DNA of 49,844 nucleotides from Candidatus Anaerotignum merdipullorum (GCA_019115165.1 DXEB01000004.1:1-49844), one strand, 5' to 3'. Counted from the stretch's first letter, positions 25,744 to 36,585 are shown. Notes: generated by a model from the sequence alone, not told the origin. Made by a program: numbers and translations.

Positions 25744-26474
25744 TCTGGATAACTCCCCTATCCTGTATGAAAATTCATACAAAAAAACGTATATTTTGGA
25801 ACTTTTTGAGACTTTATATGCTATATCTTGTAAAAAAGGCAATGTCTGAAAAAATTGCAAATGAAAAAAATTTTTTCTGTTTTCCTGTCAACTATCACAA
25901 AACAGACACAGCAGTTTTGACCGAAACCACGGAATTCGCTATTTTTTTCACAAAGTTTTTCCGCAGCATTGCCTTGCTTTTTCTTGATTTGGTCACAATC
26001 CAGTCCATTTTTTCATTGCGGTTGTGGATAACTTTTGTTATACTAAAAAGCAGAAAAAAATTGGATGTATCTGCGGGCAATCTTTCACCCGCATACACAA
26101 CAATGTCTATCTCAAATGGACAAAGCTGCGTTTTTTTGACTGTATTCGACTGCTGATTCGTTTCCTTTCAACAGCAAAGCAGAGAAGATCAGTAAAAACG
26201 CTGTTTTTTTCCACACATCCACATTGTCCACTATATATGGAATTCAGTTATCCACAAATTGTGGACAACCCTGTGTATAACTTAATTTCTCTGTGGTTTT
26301 ACTGTGGAAGTTCAGTGTATGAACTGGCAGCTGTTCCGTTTTTTTCCACACTCTTTTGAAATGTGGAAAACCGAAACTTTGATTTTCCACATTGTTGTGT
26401 ATAACCGTAATGATGTGTTGTCCATACACAAGAAAAAGAACAGAATCTGTGTATAACCAGAAAGGTTATTCACA
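25744..26474 (+). other. oriC: oriC, upstream half: DnaA-box region before dnaA
   Basis: This AT-rich non-coding region holds many DnaA-box 9-mers. Perfect TTATCCACA sites are at 26023-26031 (-) and 26248-26256 (+). One-mismatch sites are at 25744-25752 (-), 26260-26268 (-), 26272-26280 (-), 26342-26350 (+), 26362-26370 (-), 26383-26391 (+), 26396-26404 (-), 26448-26456 (-) and 26466-26474 (+). Together with the boxes after dnaA this is a bipartite origin as in Bacillus. The rest of 25618-26524 contains only the two promoters listed. Confidence 0.9.
26016..26044 (+). promoter_or_regulatory. Putative dnaA promoter containing a DnaA box
   Basis: TTGCGG and TATACT are separated by 17 bases. A perfect DnaA box (26023-26031) lies in the spacer, which would allow autorepression by DnaA. 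The transcript would have a leader of about 475 bases. Confidence 0.55.
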
Positions 26475-26524
26475 AACGGAATCATCGCAATTTTCAGAAA
26501 AGATAATCAAATGAGGAGGGTATT

Positions 26525-27853
26525 ATGGACATCAATCAATATTGGAACGAAGCGCTGCAAATCATCGAGAAGGAAATTTCCTCACCAGTCAGTTATGAAA
26601 CCTGGATCCTTCCCATCGTTCCCGTTGGGATTGACGGCAGTCGTTTTTTGCTGCGGGTCAGTGAACCATTTTATAAAGAAATGTTGGAAAAACGGCATTT
26701 ACCGTTGATTCGAAGCGCCATCAAAACTGTTACAAAAGTAAATTATGAAATTGTCATCCTAACAGAAGGAGAAGAAGCGCCGCACAGTACACAATCTATA
26801 ATCAAACCAGAAGAAAACAATGATTTAGCTAAAAATCTAAATCCGAAATATGTATTCAGTTCTTTTGTCGTCGGCAACAGCAACCGTATGGCTCACGCCG
26901 CTTCTCTCGCCGTAGCAGAATCTCCTGCAAAGGCATATAATCCGCTATTTTTATACGGCAATTCCGGTTTGGGAAAAACCCATTTGATGCATTCTATTGC
27001 GCATTTTATATTGGAAAAAAATCCATCTACAAAAGTACTGTACGTCACAAGTGAAACATTTACCAATGAATTGATTTTATCAATCCAAAACAATAAAAAC
27101 GAAGAATTTCGCAATAAATATCGCAACATTGATGTATTGCTGATCGACGATATTCAGTTTATTTCCAAAAAAGAGGGAACACAGGAGGAATTTTTCCATA
27201 CGTTCAATGCACTATATGAATCCAATAAACAAATCATCATATCTTCAGACCGTCCGCCCAAGGAAATCAAAACACTGGAAGACCGTTTGCGCAGCCGGTT
27301 TGAATGGGGTTTGATTGCAGATATTCAGCCGCCGGACTATGAAACCAGAATTGCTATTCTGCGTAAAAAAGCCGATCGAGATCATCTGGTGGTCCCAGAT
27401 GATGTCATGGCATATATTGCCAAAAATATTGTATCCAATATTCGGGAACTGGAAGGCGCTTTGACTCGAATCGTCGCATATGCAACGCTGACCAATCAAG
27501 ACATTTCCCTGGAACTGACAGAAAAATCCATGAAAGACGTCTACAGCGAAAACGCACAGGCACCGTTAACACCAGATCTAATTCAAGAAATTGTAGCACG
27601 GCACTACAATATCCGCGTCGAAGACATACAGGGAAATAAAAAACCAAAAAATATTGCTTTTCCCAGACAAGTATCTATGTACTTATGCCGAAAACTATTG
27701 GATATCTCTCTGCCCAAGATCGGGGACAGCTTTGGTGGCAGAGATCACACAACTGTAATCCATGCGATTTCTAAAATTGAAAAACAAATGGAAAACGATA
27801 CAGAATTGAAAAAAACCATCATTCAGCTAGAAAAGGAACTCAAAGAACGATAA
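26525..27853 (+). CDS. dnaA: Chromosomal replication initiator protein DnaA
   Basis: 442 residues in the usual four domains. An N-terminal domain I (MDINQYWNEALQIIEKE) is followed by a short, poorly conserved linker. The AAA+ domain III has Walker A GNSGLGKTHL, Walker B VLLIDDIQFI and an arginine-finger region (LEDRLRSRFEWG). The C-terminal DNA-binding domain IV carries the signature GGRDHTTVIHAISKI. It binds DnaA boxes on either side of its own gene and unwinds oriC. TGAGGAGGG precedes the ATG. Confidence 0.98.
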   Translation: MDINQYWNEALQIIEKEISSPVSYETWILPIVPVGIDGSRFLLRVSEPFYKEMLEKRHLPLIRSAIKTVTKVNYEIVILTEGEEAPHSTQSIIKPEENNDLAKNLNPKYVFSSFVVGNSNRMAHAASLAVAESPAKAYNPLFLYGNSGLGKTHLMHSIAHFILEKNPSTKVLYVTSETFTNELILSIQNNKNEEFRNKYRNIDVLLIDDIQFISKKEGTQEEFFHTFNALYESNKQIIISSDRPPKEIKTLEDRLRSRFEWGLIADIQPPDYETRIAILRKKADRDHLVVPDDVMAYIAKNIVSNIRELEGALTRIVAYATLTNQDISLELTEKSMKDVYSENAQAPLTPDLIQEIVARHYNIRVEDIQGNKKPKNIAFPRQVSMYLCRKLLDISLPKIGDSFGGRDHTTVIHAISKIEKQMENDTELKKTIIQLEKELKER

Positions 27854-27882
27854 CCCAAAATCCTATTTTCCAGCATCTGAAT

Positions 27883-28052
27883 ATATCCACATCCCTCTGT
27901 GCATTTTCTCTGGACAGACTGTGGATAATCGGAAGGTGGATCCTTAGATTGTGAATTTTGTGGATAACACCAATCTGTGTACTTTCTTTTTCCACAGAGT
28001 TGTCCCAATTCGATTTTTCTTGTATTTTCTGGAAAAATCAGACTTATCCACA
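27883..28052 (+). other. oriC: oriC, downstream half: DnaA boxes between dnaA and dnaN
   Basis: Perfect TTATCCACA boxes are at 27920-27928 (-), 27959-27967 (-) and 28044-28052 (+). Near-matches are at 27883-27891 (+) and 27988-27996 (+). The last perfect box is followed by a GC-rich CAGCCCC and a hexamer repeat (28065-28082), the order seen in Bacillus unwinding regions. Confidence 0.88.
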
Positions 28053-28064
28053 ATTTCACAGCCC

Positions 28065-28082
28065 CTACGACTACGACTACGA
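28065..28082 (+). repeat. CTACGA x3 repeat, DnaA-trio-like unwinding element
   Basis: Three exact tandem copies of CTACGA. On the opposite strand, read 3' to 5', they give GAT-GCT-GAT-GCT-GAT-GCT, then AAA-AGT-AAG-ATA. DnaA-trios are repeats of 3'-GAT-5' placed after a DnaA box and a GC-rich spacer; here every second triplet has C in the middle. Confidence 0.6.
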
Positions 28083-28137
28083 TTTTCATTCTATTTATAT
28101 TTCTATTACACTGTGAAAAAAGGAGATGTGTATATCT

Positions 28138-29241
28138 ATGAAACTGACCTGCAGCAAAGACCTGTTGCTTCATTACATTAACATTGTCAACAAAGCAGTC
28201 TCTTCTCGAACAACATTACCCATTTTAGAATGTATCCTGTTGCATGCAGAAACAGATCGCTTTACAATGACAGCGAACAATCTGGAATTGGGAATTCAAA
28301 CGGCACCCATCGATGCCACAATTATACAAACAGGAGAGATTGCAATTGAAGCAAAAATATTCCATGAAATCATTCGTCGTCTCAATGGAGAAACTGTAAC
28401 ATTAGAAACTGGAGAAAACAATGCCATTACCATCACAGGAGGCACTTCCCGTTTTACGATTATGGGACAAGCAGGAGACGATTTTCCTTCTTTGCCACAG
28501 GTTGCACAGGAAGAAGCCTATACCTTGGGACAAAATGAGCTGCGCAATCTGATACGTCAAACCATTTTTTCCATTTCTCAAGAATCTACCAAACAGATTC
28601 TGACCGGTGAGTTATTTGAAATGAAAGAGCATTGTATGCATGTGGTATCCATTGACGGATATCGGATTTCTTTCCGTAAAAGTCCGTTGGAACATGAATT
28701 TGCGCCGAAAAGTGTTGTTGTACCCGGAAAAACATTGACAGAACTGATGAAAATTCTTTCACAGGAAGAAGAAGATAAAGTACAGTTGTATTTTACAGAA
28801 AAACATGTGTTGTTTGATCTGGGAATTGCAACGATGGTTTCCCGTCTCTTGGAAGGTGATTATGTTAGCTATGAGAATAATTTTACGGAAGACTATAAGA
28901 CAAAACTGATTATTCATACAGCAGAATTGATTCAAGCGTTGGAGAGAGCCTCTTTGGTATCTAGGGATAACCGCAAAACACCGGTACGCCTGGAACTGCG
29001 TCCGAATGTTTTGGTTATTACGGCAAGAAGTGATATGGGTACGGCATATGAAGAAGTTCCGAACGAAACGGACGGTGACGAAATGCAGATTGCCTTTAAT
29101 CCGCGGTATCTCATTGAAGCACTGCGTGCCATTGAGGACGAAAAAGTTGCCATCCGTTTTACTGGTTCGCTCAGTCCCTGTACCATTGTACCATTGGAGG
29201 GGAATGCCTATCAGTATTTGATTTTGCCGCTGCGCATGTAA
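28138..29241 (+). CDS. dnaN: DNA polymerase III subunit beta (sliding clamp)
   Basis: 367-residue ring-forming clamp that tethers the replicative polymerase. It has three repeated clamp domains, with NKAVSSRTTLPILECILLHA in domain 1, NFPSLPQV-type segments around DDFPSLPQV, and the C-terminal YQYLILPLRM, the usual MPMR-like end. The ATG for MKLTCSKDLL follows AAAAAAGGAG; an upstream ATG overlaps the binding site and is unlikely. An S4 gene and recF follow. Confidence 0.97.
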   Translation: MKLTCSKDLLLHYINIVNKAVSSRTTLPILECILLHAETDRFTMTANNLELGIQTAPIDATIIQTGEIAIEAKIFHEIIRRLNGETVTLETGENNAITITGGTSRFTIMGQAGDDFPSLPQVAQEEAYTLGQNELRNLIRQTIFSISQESTKQILTGELFEMKEHCMHVVSIDGYRISFRKSPLEHEFAPKSVVVPGKTLTELMKILSQEEEDKVQLYFTEKHVLFDLGIATMVSRLLEGDYVSYENNFTEDYKTKLIIHTAELIQALERASLVSRDNRKTPVRLELRPNVLVITARSDMGTAYEEVPNETDGDEMQIAFNPRYLIEALRAIEDEKVAIRFTGSLSPCTIVPLEGNAYQYLILPLRM

Positions 29242-29262
29242 GAAACGGAGGGAATCGGCAAT

Positions 29263-29484
29263 ATGGAGACAGTCTATATTCATACGGAATTTATCAAATT
29301 ACAGCAGCTGCTGAAATTGGCTGGCTTGATAGAGCAGGGCTCAGATGCGAAATTATTTTTGGCAGACGGTTTGGTCTATGTGAATGGCGTGATGGCAACA
29401 GAACGTGGGAAAAAAATCCATCCAGGAGATGTTGTGGAGGTCAAAGGAAGCGGCTGTGTAACGGTACTGGCGGAACCCCATTGA
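29263..29484 (+). CDS. S4-domain RNA-binding protein (YaaA/RlbA-like)
   Basis: 73 residues forming a single S4 fold: IKLQQLLKLAGLIEQGSDAK, then VYVNGVMATERGKKIHPGD. This small gene normally lies between dnaN and recF in Bacillota (YaaA, RlbA). It is thought to act in ribosome assembly. It starts 21 bases after dnaN, behind ACGGAGG. Confidence 0.93.
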   Translation: METVYIHTEFIKLQQLLKLAGLIEQGSDAKLFLADGLVYVNGVMATERGKKIHPGDVVEVKGSGCVTVLAEPH

Positions 29485-29572
29485 CAATATGTTTTTGTAC
29501 TAAGGACAATTTGAGCCTGCACAGCCTGCATCGCATACATATTTTATTTTTATAACAAAAAGGTGTATTTTT

Positions 29573-30655
29573 ATGCATATAAAGGAAATATCACTGCAAG
29601 GGTTTCGTAATCTGGAACCTTTGCGGTTGATGCCCAGCGGTGGTGTCAATCTGTTTTATGGTAATAATGCTCAGGGAAAAACCAATTTTCTGGAATCCAT
29701 TTATTTTTGTGCATTGGGTCGTTCTCTGCGTGGGAAAAACGAGCAGCAGCTCATTGCGTTTGGCGCAGAAGAAAGTCATATTCGTTTGGAAGTGATGCGG
29801 GAAAACCGCAGTGACCGGATTGATGTGCATCTGAAACGGGAGGAAAAAAAGGGGATTGCTGTCAACGGTATTCCTGTAAAAAAAATGGGCGAGTTGTTTG
29901 GTACGTTATACGCGGTCATTTTTTCTCCCGAAGATTTGTCTTTGGTGAAGGGAGGACCAGCGGAACGACGGCGGTTTTTGGATATGGAGCTATGTCAAAT
30001 TAGCCATGTGTATTATTATGACTTGCAGCAGTATTACCGTGTGCTGAAGCAAAGAAATAATCTGCTCAAAGATATCCGTCAGAAACCAGACCTGGCGGAT
30101 ACCCTTTTTGTCTGGGATGAGCAATTAGCAGAGAGGGGAGAGCGGATGATAGCCGCCAGAAGCGCATTTTTGGCGCGTCTGGACGCGATAGCGGCGCAAA
30201 AGCAGGAAATATTGACTGGAGGCAAAGATTGCTTAAAAACGGAATATAAGCCAAATTGCGAAGGGGGCAGTCTGAGGGAAAGACTGCGGCGCAGTTTGGA
30301 TCGGGATTTGCAGCTGGGCAGCACGCAGGTTGGACCGCATAAAGATGATATTCTGTTTTTGGTCAATGACAGAGATGTGAAACAGTTTGGATCGCAAGGT
30401 CAGCAGCGGACGACAGCATTATCCGCAAGATTGGCGGAAATTGTGCTGATACGGGAAGAAACGGGCGAACATCCAGTTCTGTTGCTGGATGATGTGCTCT
30501 CGGAGTTAGATGAAACCCGCCAGCGCTATCTGATGGAGAGTATCGATGGGTTGCAGGCGTTTTTGACCTGTACTGGAATTGAGGACGCAGTCAAACGCTA
30601 TCTGCATCGAGAAAATTTGTTTTTGGTGCAGAATGGCAGGATTTCAAGAGCGTGA
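29573..30655 (+). CDS. recF: DNA replication and repair protein RecF
   Basis: 360-residue SMC-like ATPase that works with RecO and RecR at gapped DNA. Walker A is YGNNAQGKTNFLES, the signature is SQGQQRTTALSARLAE, and Walker B is PVLLLDDVLSELD. AAAAAGGTG precedes the ATG. A terminator about 35 bases after the stop ends the dnaN-S4-recF unit. Confidence 0.97.
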   Translation: MHIKEISLQGFRNLEPLRLMPSGGVNLFYGNNAQGKTNFLESIYFCALGRSLRGKNEQQLIAFGAEESHIRLEVMRENRSDRIDVHLKREEKKGIAVNGIPVKKMGELFGTLYAVIFSPEDLSLVKGGPAERRRFLDMELCQISHVYYYDLQQYYRVLKQRNNLLKDIRQKPDLADTLFVWDEQLAERGERMIAARSAFLARLDAIAAQKQEILTGGKDCLKTEYKPNCEGGSLRERLRRSLDRDLQLGSTQVGPHKDDILFLVNDRDVKQFGSQGQQRTTALSARLAEIVLIREETGEHPVLLLDDVLSELDETRQRYLMESIDGLQAFLTCTGIEDAVKRYLHRENLFLVQNGRISRA

Positions 30656-30690
30656 GCAGAATGCAGTCACCTGGATCAGAGCAAAAGAAG

Positions 30691-30726
30691 AAAACCGTCC
30701 TGTGAACAGATTGGGCGGTTTTTTTG
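30691..30726 (+). terminator. Terminator after recF
   Basis: ACCGTCC and GGGCGGT pair (one G-T) around a 12-base loop, followed by seven T residues. The rest of the recF-gyrB gap (30656-30971) shows only this and the gyrB promoter. Confidence 0.85.
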
Positions 30727-30875
30727 TTGGAATCATGCAATGAGTATGTCCGTCTGACAGAAACAAATATAGGAATTTCCGTGAGTTGTGCCAATGAAAC
30801 ATTTATTAAGGATAGAAGGCGTTGAAGAAAATGCATAAAAAATGCTGTTTTTCCTTGTAATATCAGTGGTTTTAC

Positions 30876-30904
30876 TTGTGAAAACATAAAAAAAGTGATA
30901 TAAT
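30876..30904 (+). promoter_or_regulatory. Promoter of gyrB-gyrA
   Basis: TTGTGA and a perfect TATAAT are separated by exactly 17 bases, about 68 bases before the gyrB ATG. Confidence 0.8.
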
Positions 30905-30971
30905 GAATGCATGGTTTTTTCGGAGCAGGATACTCCGATTTTTTTATCTTGACAGGTAAGGAGAGAACAGT

Positions 30972-32873
30972 ATGTCAGCAGAGTATAATGAAAGCCAAAT
31001 CCAAGTATTGGAAGGGCTGGAAGCGGTGCGCAAGCGTCCCGGTATGTACATTGGCTCCACCAGTGAAAAAGGGCTGCATCATCTGGTATATGAAATCGTG
31101 GACAACGCCGTAGATGAGGCGCTGGCAGGATTTTGCACGGAAATTACGGTCACCATTCACCCGGATAATTCTATTTCCGTGTTGGATAACGGAAGAGGCA
31201 TCCCGGTAGGCATCCATCACCAGAAAGGCATTTCTGCCCTTGAAGTTGTATTCACCATACTGCATGCAGGTGGAAAATTCGGCGGCGGCGGATATAAAGT
31301 GTCCGGCGGTCTGCACGGGGTTGGCGCGTCGGTAGTCAATGCCCTGTCCTCCTGGCTGTATGTCCGGGTGTGTACAGACGGGAAGATGTATGAGCAAAAA
31401 TATGAACGGGGCAATGTCCTTTGCCCGGTGCGGGAAATCGGCACGACGGAGGAGCATGGGACGTTTGTTCATTTTCTGCCGGATGCAGAAATTTTTGAAG
31501 AAACGGTGTTTACCTATGACGTCTTAAAACAGCGTCTGCGGGAAACGGCATTTTTGACCAAAGGGCTGAAGATCAATCTGGAGGATCTGCGCGAAGGCAT
31601 GGAACAGAAACGCTCGTTCCACTACGAAGGCGGTATCAAAGAGTTTGTGGCTTATATCAATAAAAACCGTCAGCCGCTGTACGACAGTATCTTCTATGCC
31701 AGCGGACAAAAAGACGGGGTATTGGTGGAAGTGGCATTTCAGCATAACGATGGTTTTACGGAGAATATTTTTACTTTTGTCAATAACATCAATACGCCGG
31801 ATGGCGGAACACATTTGGTTGGATTCAAATCCGGTCTAACCAAAACCATCAACGACTACGGCAAAAAGATTGGCGTGATCAAAGACGCAGATAAAAAGCT
31901 TTCCGGGGATGATGTGCGCGAGGGCATGACGGCGGTGGTCAGCATCAAAGTGGAAGATCCGCAGTTTGAAGGGCAGACGAAAGCAAAATTGGGCACCAGC
32001 GAAGCAAAAGGCGCTGTGGAAGCGGTGCTGAGCGAATATCTGACCTATTTCCTGGAGGAAAACCCTGCGGTGGGGAAGCTCATTGTGGAAAAGGGTATGA
32101 TGGCTTCCAGAGCCCGGGATGCAGCCAGAAAGGCGAGAGAGCTGGTGCGCCGCAAAACCGGATTGGAAAATACCAGAATGCCGGGGAAATTGACCGACTG
32201 TACCAGTAAGGACCCGTATGAATGCGAAATCTATATTGTCGAGGGGAATTCTGCCGGCGGTTCGGCTATTAAAGCCAGAGATCCCAAAACCCAGGCAGTG
32301 CTTCCGCTGCGCGGCAAAATCTTAAATGTGGAAAAAGCCAGATTGGACAGGATCCTCAACAGCGAGGAGATCCGCAATATGATCACAGCCTTTGGTACGG
32401 GGATTTCCGAAGATTTTGATTTGGAAAAGCTGCGGTATCATAAGATTGTGATTATGACGGATGCGGATGTAGACGGCGCTCATATCCGCACCCTGCTGCT
32501 GACTTTCTTCTATCGGTATATGCCGCAGCTCATTGAGGAAGGCAAGATCTATATTGCCCAGCCGCCGCTGTATCGGGTGGAAAAGAACAAGAAGCATTAT
32601 TATGTATATGACGATGTCCAATTGGAAGCCCTGTATCGGGAAATCGGCAGGGATAACATCAAAGAGGTGCAGCGCTATAAGGGTCTGGGAGAAATGGATT
32701 ATGACCAGCTGCGGGATACTACGATGGCGGTGGAACATCGTATTTTGAAAAAAGTAGACATTGGCGATGCCCTTTTGGCAGATGAAATTTTCAGTATGCT
32801 CATGGGAGACAGTGTAGAGCCAAGACGGGAATTTATCGAAGAAAACGCCCAGTATGCGGAAATGGACTTCTGA
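30972..32873 (+). CDS. gyrB: DNA gyrase subunit B
   Basis: 633-residue ATPase subunit of gyrase. The GHKL ATP-binding domain contains [23 protein letters not shown] and [15 protein letters not shown]. The TOPRIM domain contains [21 protein letters not shown] and [11 protein letters not shown]. The C-terminal end ([13 protein letters not shown]) holds the zinc-free tail. TAAGGAG precedes the ATG. gyrA follows after 23 bases, so the two are co-transcribed. Confidence 0.97.
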   Translation: MSAEYNESQIQVLEGLEAVRKRPGMYIGSTSEKGLHHLVYEIVDNAVDEALAGFCTEITVTIHPDNSISVLDNGRGIPVGIHHQKGISALEVVFTILHAGGKFGGGGYKVSGGLHGVGASVVNALSSWLYVRVCTDGKMYEQKYERGNVLCPVREIGTTEEHGTFVHFLPDAEIFEETVFTYDVLKQRLRETAFLTKGLKINLEDLREGMEQKRSFHYEGGIKEFVAYINKNRQPLYDSIFYASGQKDGVLVEVAFQHNDGFTENIFTFVNNINTPDGGTHLVGFKSGLTKTINDYGKKIGVIKDADKKLSGDDVREGMTAVVSIKVEDPQFEGQTKAKLGTSEAKGAVEAVLSEYLTYFLEENPAVGKLIVEKGMMASRARDAARKARELVRRKTGLENTRMPGKLTDCTSKDPYECEIYIVEGNSAGGSAIKARDPKTQAVLPLRGKILNVEKARLDRILNSEEIRNMITAFGTGISEDFDLEKLRYHKIVIMTDADVDGAHIRTLLLTFFYRYMPQLIEEGKIYIAQPPLYRVEKNKKHYYVYDDVQLEALYREIGRDNIKEVQRYKGLGEMDYDQLRDTTMAVEHRILKKVDIGDALLADEIFSMLMGDSVEPRREFIEENAQYAEMDF

Positions 32874-32896
32874 TGGAAAGGGATTGAGGTGAAAAC

Positions 32897-35395
32897 ATGA
32901 GTGAAGAACAAAAGGAGCTGGATAAGGTCGTTACCGTGGATATCAACGACGAGATGAAGCAGTGCTATATTGACTATGCCATGAGCGTGATTGTCGCCCG
33001 CGCACTGCCGGATGTCAGAGACGGTCTCAAACCGGTGCAGCGCCGGATCCTGTATTCCATGAATGAAATGAATCTGGAGCCAAATAAACCGTATAAAAAA
33101 TCCGCGCGTATCGTCGGGGATACGATGGGGAAATACCATCCCCACGGCGATAGCTCCATTTATCAAGCGATGGTGCGGATGGCACAAAATTTTTCCATGC
33201 GTTATATGCTGGTGGACGGTCACGGCAATTTTGGCTCCATTGATGGGTATGGCGCTGCGGCCAGTCGTTATACGGAAGCCCGGATGTCCCGCATCACGGC
33301 GGCCATGCTTGCCGATATTGAAAAGGATACCGTGGATTTTGTGCCGAACTATGATGAAAATGAGAAAGAACCGGTGGTACTGCCTGCCCGGATCCCCAAT
33401 CTATTGGTCAATGGTTCTTCGGGGATTGCAGTCGGGATGGCGACCAATATCCCGCCCCATAATTTGGGAGAAGTGATTGACGGGCTGACGGTGATGATTA
33501 CGGATAAAATCCAAGAGAAAGAAACAGATTTAGAGGAATTGATGGAATGCATCAAAGGCCCTGATTTTCCGACGGGCGCCTCGATTTTAGGCAAAAGCGG
33601 CATTCGTGCCGCCTACCGTACGGGCCGCGGGAAAATTCTGGTGCGTGCGACAGCGGAAATCCAGCCGATGGAGCACGGCAGAGAAAAAATTGTGGTGACA
33701 GAAATTCCATATATGGTCAATAAACTGCGGCTGATTGAAAAAATTGCCGATTTGGTGAAGGAAAAACGGGTGGAAGGTATCAGCGATCTGTATGATGCTT
33801 CTGCCGGGGATGATATCCAGATTATCATTGAACTGAAAAAGGATGCAAATGCCAATGTGATCTTAAATCAGCTTTATAAATATACTCAGCTGCAGGAAAG
33901 TTTCGGTGCGATATTGCTGGCATTGGTAGACGGCAAGCCGGTTGTGATGAATTTGCAGCAGATGCTTGCGGAATATTTGAAACATCAAGAAGAGGTGGTC
34001 ACACGGCGGACCCGCTATAATTTGGAAAAAGCAGAGAAGCGCGCCCATATTCTGGAAGGGCTGCGCATCGCGATTTCCAATATAGACGAAGTGATCCATA
34101 TTATCCGTACCAGCTATGACAATGCGAAGGAACGGCTGATGGAACGGTTTGCATTATCGGAGCTGCAGGCACAGGCAATCTTGGAAATGCAGCTGAGACG
34201 ATTGCAGGGATTGGAGCATGAAAAGATTGATGCAGAATATCGGGATTTACAGGAAAAGATTGCATATTATCGTTCGCTGCTTGCCGATGAGAAAAAACTG
34301 CTGGGTGTGATCCGGGAGGAATTGCAGGAAATCAAGGAAAAATACGCCGATCCCCGCCGTACCAAATTGGTGGCAAACCCCGGTGAGATCGACGTAGAGG
34401 ATTTGATCGAGGAGGAAACCTGCGTGTTTACCCTCTCCAGCCTGAATTATATCAAACGAACGCCGCTGATGACGTATAAAAGCCAAAACCGGGGCGGCAG
34501 AGGGATTGTTGGGATGCAGACCAGAGAAGAGGATTTTGTCAAAGATCTGTTTTTATCCTCTACCCATGATACCTTACTGTTTTTTACCAACCGGGGCAGA
34601 GTGTACCGGCTGAAAGGCTATGAAATTCCAGAAGCCGGCAGAACGGCAAGGGGTATGGCGATTGTGAATCTGCTGGAGATTGCGCCGGAGGAATCGATTA
34701 CCGCTGTGATTCCGGTGAAAGCATTCCGGGAGGATCGCTATTTGATGATGCTGACCAAATACGGTATTGTCAAAAAGACAGATCTGGCAAGCTATGCTAA
34801 TATCCGAAAAGGCGGCTTAATTGCGGTAAATCTGCGAGAAGATGACAGTTTGATTGCGGTGATGACCACAGAAGGAGAGGATCGGGTTCTGGTGGCGACC
34901 CGAAATGGTATGGGCATCCAGTTCAGCGAGGCAGATGTGCGTCCGATGGGGCGAGCAGCAACGGGTGTCAAAGCTATTTCCCTGAGAGAGGGAGACTATG
35001 TGGTAGCGGCAGAAAAAGTCAGCCCGACGGCAAAGGTGTTGAATGTGACCGAAAAGGGATATGGCAAACGAACGGATATCGAAGAGTTCAAATTGCAGTA
35101 CCGCGGCGGTATGGGGGTCAAAATCCATCAGCTGACGGAAAAGACCGGGCTGTTGGCAGGCGTGCTGATGATGGAAGAAAATGAAGAAGTGATGCTCATG
35201 ACATCCGAAGGCGTCATTATCCGGCTGAGAGGCAGCGATATCTCAACCATAGGCAGAGTGTCCCAAGGCGTGAAACTGATGCATTTGAACGAAGGTGTCA
35301 GTGTAGTGGGCATTGCGAAGATTACAGAAGAAGATATGGAAAGCGAATTGGAAGCGCAGATGGAGGAAACGACAGAAGCATCCGTGGAAGCATAA
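32897..35395 (+). CDS. gyrA: DNA gyrase subunit A
   Basis: 832-residue breakage-reunion subunit. The catalytic Tyr is residue 125 in [13 protein letters not shown]. The quinolone region reads [17 protein letters not shown], so the position equal to E. coli Ser83 is Ser86, while the position equal to Asp87 is Gln90 instead of the usual acidic residue. The C-terminal beta-pinwheel carries the GyrA box [12 protein letters not shown], which marks a gyrase rather than a topoisomerase IV. The tail is acidic ([18 protein letters not shown]). A terminator lies at 35411-35440. Confidence 0.97.
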   Translation: MSEEQKELDKVVTVDINDEMKQCYIDYAMSVIVARALPDVRDGLKPVQRRILYSMNEMNLEPNKPYKKSARIVGDTMGKYHPHGDSSIYQAMVRMAQNFSMRYMLVDGHGNFGSIDGYGAAASRYTEARMSRITAAMLADIEKDTVDFVPNYDENEKEPVVLPARIPNLLVNGSSGIAVGMATNIPPHNLGEVIDGLTVMITDKIQEKETDLEELMECIKGPDFPTGASILGKSGIRAAYRTGRGKILVRATAEIQPMEHGREKIVVTEIPYMVNKLRLIEKIADLVKEKRVEGISDLYDASAGDDIQIIIELKKDANANVILNQLYKYTQLQESFGAILLALVDGKPVVMNLQQMLAEYLKHQEEVVTRRTRYNLEKAEKRAHILEGLRIAISNIDEVIHIIRTSYDNAKERLMERFALSELQAQAILEMQLRRLQGLEHEKIDAEYRDLQEKIAYYRSLLADEKKLLGVIREELQEIKEKYADPRRTKLVANPGEIDVEDLIEEETCVFTLSSLNYIKRTPLMTYKSQNRGGRGIVGMQTREEDFVKDLFLSSTHDTLLFFTNRGRVYRLKGYEIPEAGRTARGMAIVNLLEIAPEESITAVIPVKAFREDRYLMMLTKYGIVKKTDLASYANIRKGGLIAVNLREDDSLIAVMTTEGEDRVLVATRNGMGIQFSEADVRPMGRAATGVKAISLREGDYVVAAEKVSPTAKVLNVTEKGYGKRTDIEEFKLQYRGGMGVKIHQLTEKTGLLAGVLMMEENEEVMLMTSEGVIIRLRGSDISTIGRVSQGVKLMHLNEGVSVVGIAKITEEDMESELEAQMEETTEASVEA

Positions 35396-35410
35396 CGAAA
35401 GTAGATAGAT

Positions 35411-35440
35411 GGGCGGAAATTGGTTTTCCGCCCTGTTTTG
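35411..35440 (+). terminator. Terminator after gyrA
   Basis: GGGCGGAAA and TTTCCGCCC form a perfect 9-bp stem, then TGTTTTG. Confidence 0.85.
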
Positions 35441-35466
35441 TATCGAACAGAAAGAGGTGGTGTCAG

Positions 35467-36585
35467 ATGGAGGAAACCATTACCTATCTTTGTCCGGGCT
35501 GTGGCGCTTATCTGCGCTTTGACGGTGCAGCGGGGAAATGGGTCTGCGATTATTGTGACAGTGTTTATACAAAAGAAGAATTGGAACAGCGCGGGGTGCA
35601 GACTGAGGACAGCGGATATGCGGTTCAAACCGAAGACAGCGGAGAGACGGGAGAGACCAGCTGGGCATTTCAGGAAAATGTAGAGGAAGGGGTTTCTGCC
35701 GAACAACTGCAGGCATATCGTTGTCCAAACTGCGGTGCGGAGATTGTAACCGATTCTGTTACAGCAGCTACCTTTTGTGTCTTTTGTCAAAATCCTACAG
35801 TCATTCCACAGCGCTTTGATGGGAAATATCGCCCTTCTGCCATACTGCCTTTTGCGACAAATCAGGCACAAGCCAAGGAGGCGTTTCGAAGACTGTGCAA
35901 AGGGAAAAAATTGCTGCCTGCTGGTTTTTTGTCCAAGCAACGGCTGGAAAAGATTACTGGTGTATATGTCCCCTTTTGGCTCTTTGACTGCAAGGCGGAT
36001 TTTGATTACCATGCCACGGGAGAAATCCATACGGTATGGAGTGATGGGGATTATCAATATACCAAAACAGATTTGTATCATATTCACCGGGCAGGCAGTA
36101 TGGATTTTGAAAATATTCCGCTGGATGCGTCGGAACATATGGAAGATCGCCTGATGGATGCACTGGAACCGTTTGATTTCTCCAAAGTTCAGCCGTTTGA
36201 TATGCGGTATTTGAGCGGATATTTGGCAGAAGTATATACTTATGAACCAAAGGATTTGTACCAGCGGATGACGGAGCGGATCACACCCGGTGTCCGCCGC
36301 CAGATTGAGGAAAAAAACCGTCCGTATCATTTGGTGCATAGTGTACGCTGTGATACTGCCTTTCAGTCGGAGCATCAGGCATATTTGTTGCTGCCAGTGT
36401 GGATGCTGGTCAGTGAATTCCAAGGACAGAGGTATTTGTTTGCGATGAATGGACAGACCGGGAAGGTCGTGGGAGAACTGCCCTGCGATACGGGAAAATC
36501 CGTCAAATGGTTTTTGTTGATTTTTGTGATTGTGTTGATTGTGATCGGGTGCACAGCAGCAGTGTTAGGGGGTGTGCTCGGATGA
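35467..36585 (+). CDS. Zinc-ribbon membrane protein
   Basis: 372 residues. Two zinc ribbons occupy the first part: CPGC / CDYC at residues 9-30, and CPNC / CVFC at about 85-107. A globular region follows (LPFATNQAQAKEAFRRL, GVYVPFWLFDCKADFDYHA). One C-terminal transmembrane helix follows (WFLLIFVIVLIVIGCTAAVL), so most of the protein faces the cytoplasm. This architecture is known in Bacillota as a zinc-ribbon/TFIIB-type membrane protein of unknown function. It overlaps the next gene by ATGA, and both are probably co-expressed. AGAGGTGGTG stands upstream. Confidence 0.82.
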   Translation: MEETITYLCPGCGAYLRFDGAAGKWVCDYCDSVYTKEELEQRGVQTEDSGYAVQTEDSGETGETSWAFQENVEEGVSAEQLQAYRCPNCGAEIVTDSVTAATFCVFCQNPTVIPQRFDGKYRPSAILPFATNQAQAKEAFRRLCKGKKLLPAGFLSKQRLEKITGVYVPFWLFDCKADFDYHATGEIHTVWSDGDYQYTKTDLYHIHRAGSMDFENIPLDASEHMEDRLMDALEPFDFSKVQPFDMRYLSGYLAEVYTYEPKDLYQRMTERITPGVRRQIEEKNRPYHLVHSVRCDTAFQSEHQAYLLLPVWMLVSEFQGQRYLFAMNGQTGKVVGELPCDTGKSVKWFLLIFVIVLIVIGCTAAVLGGVLG

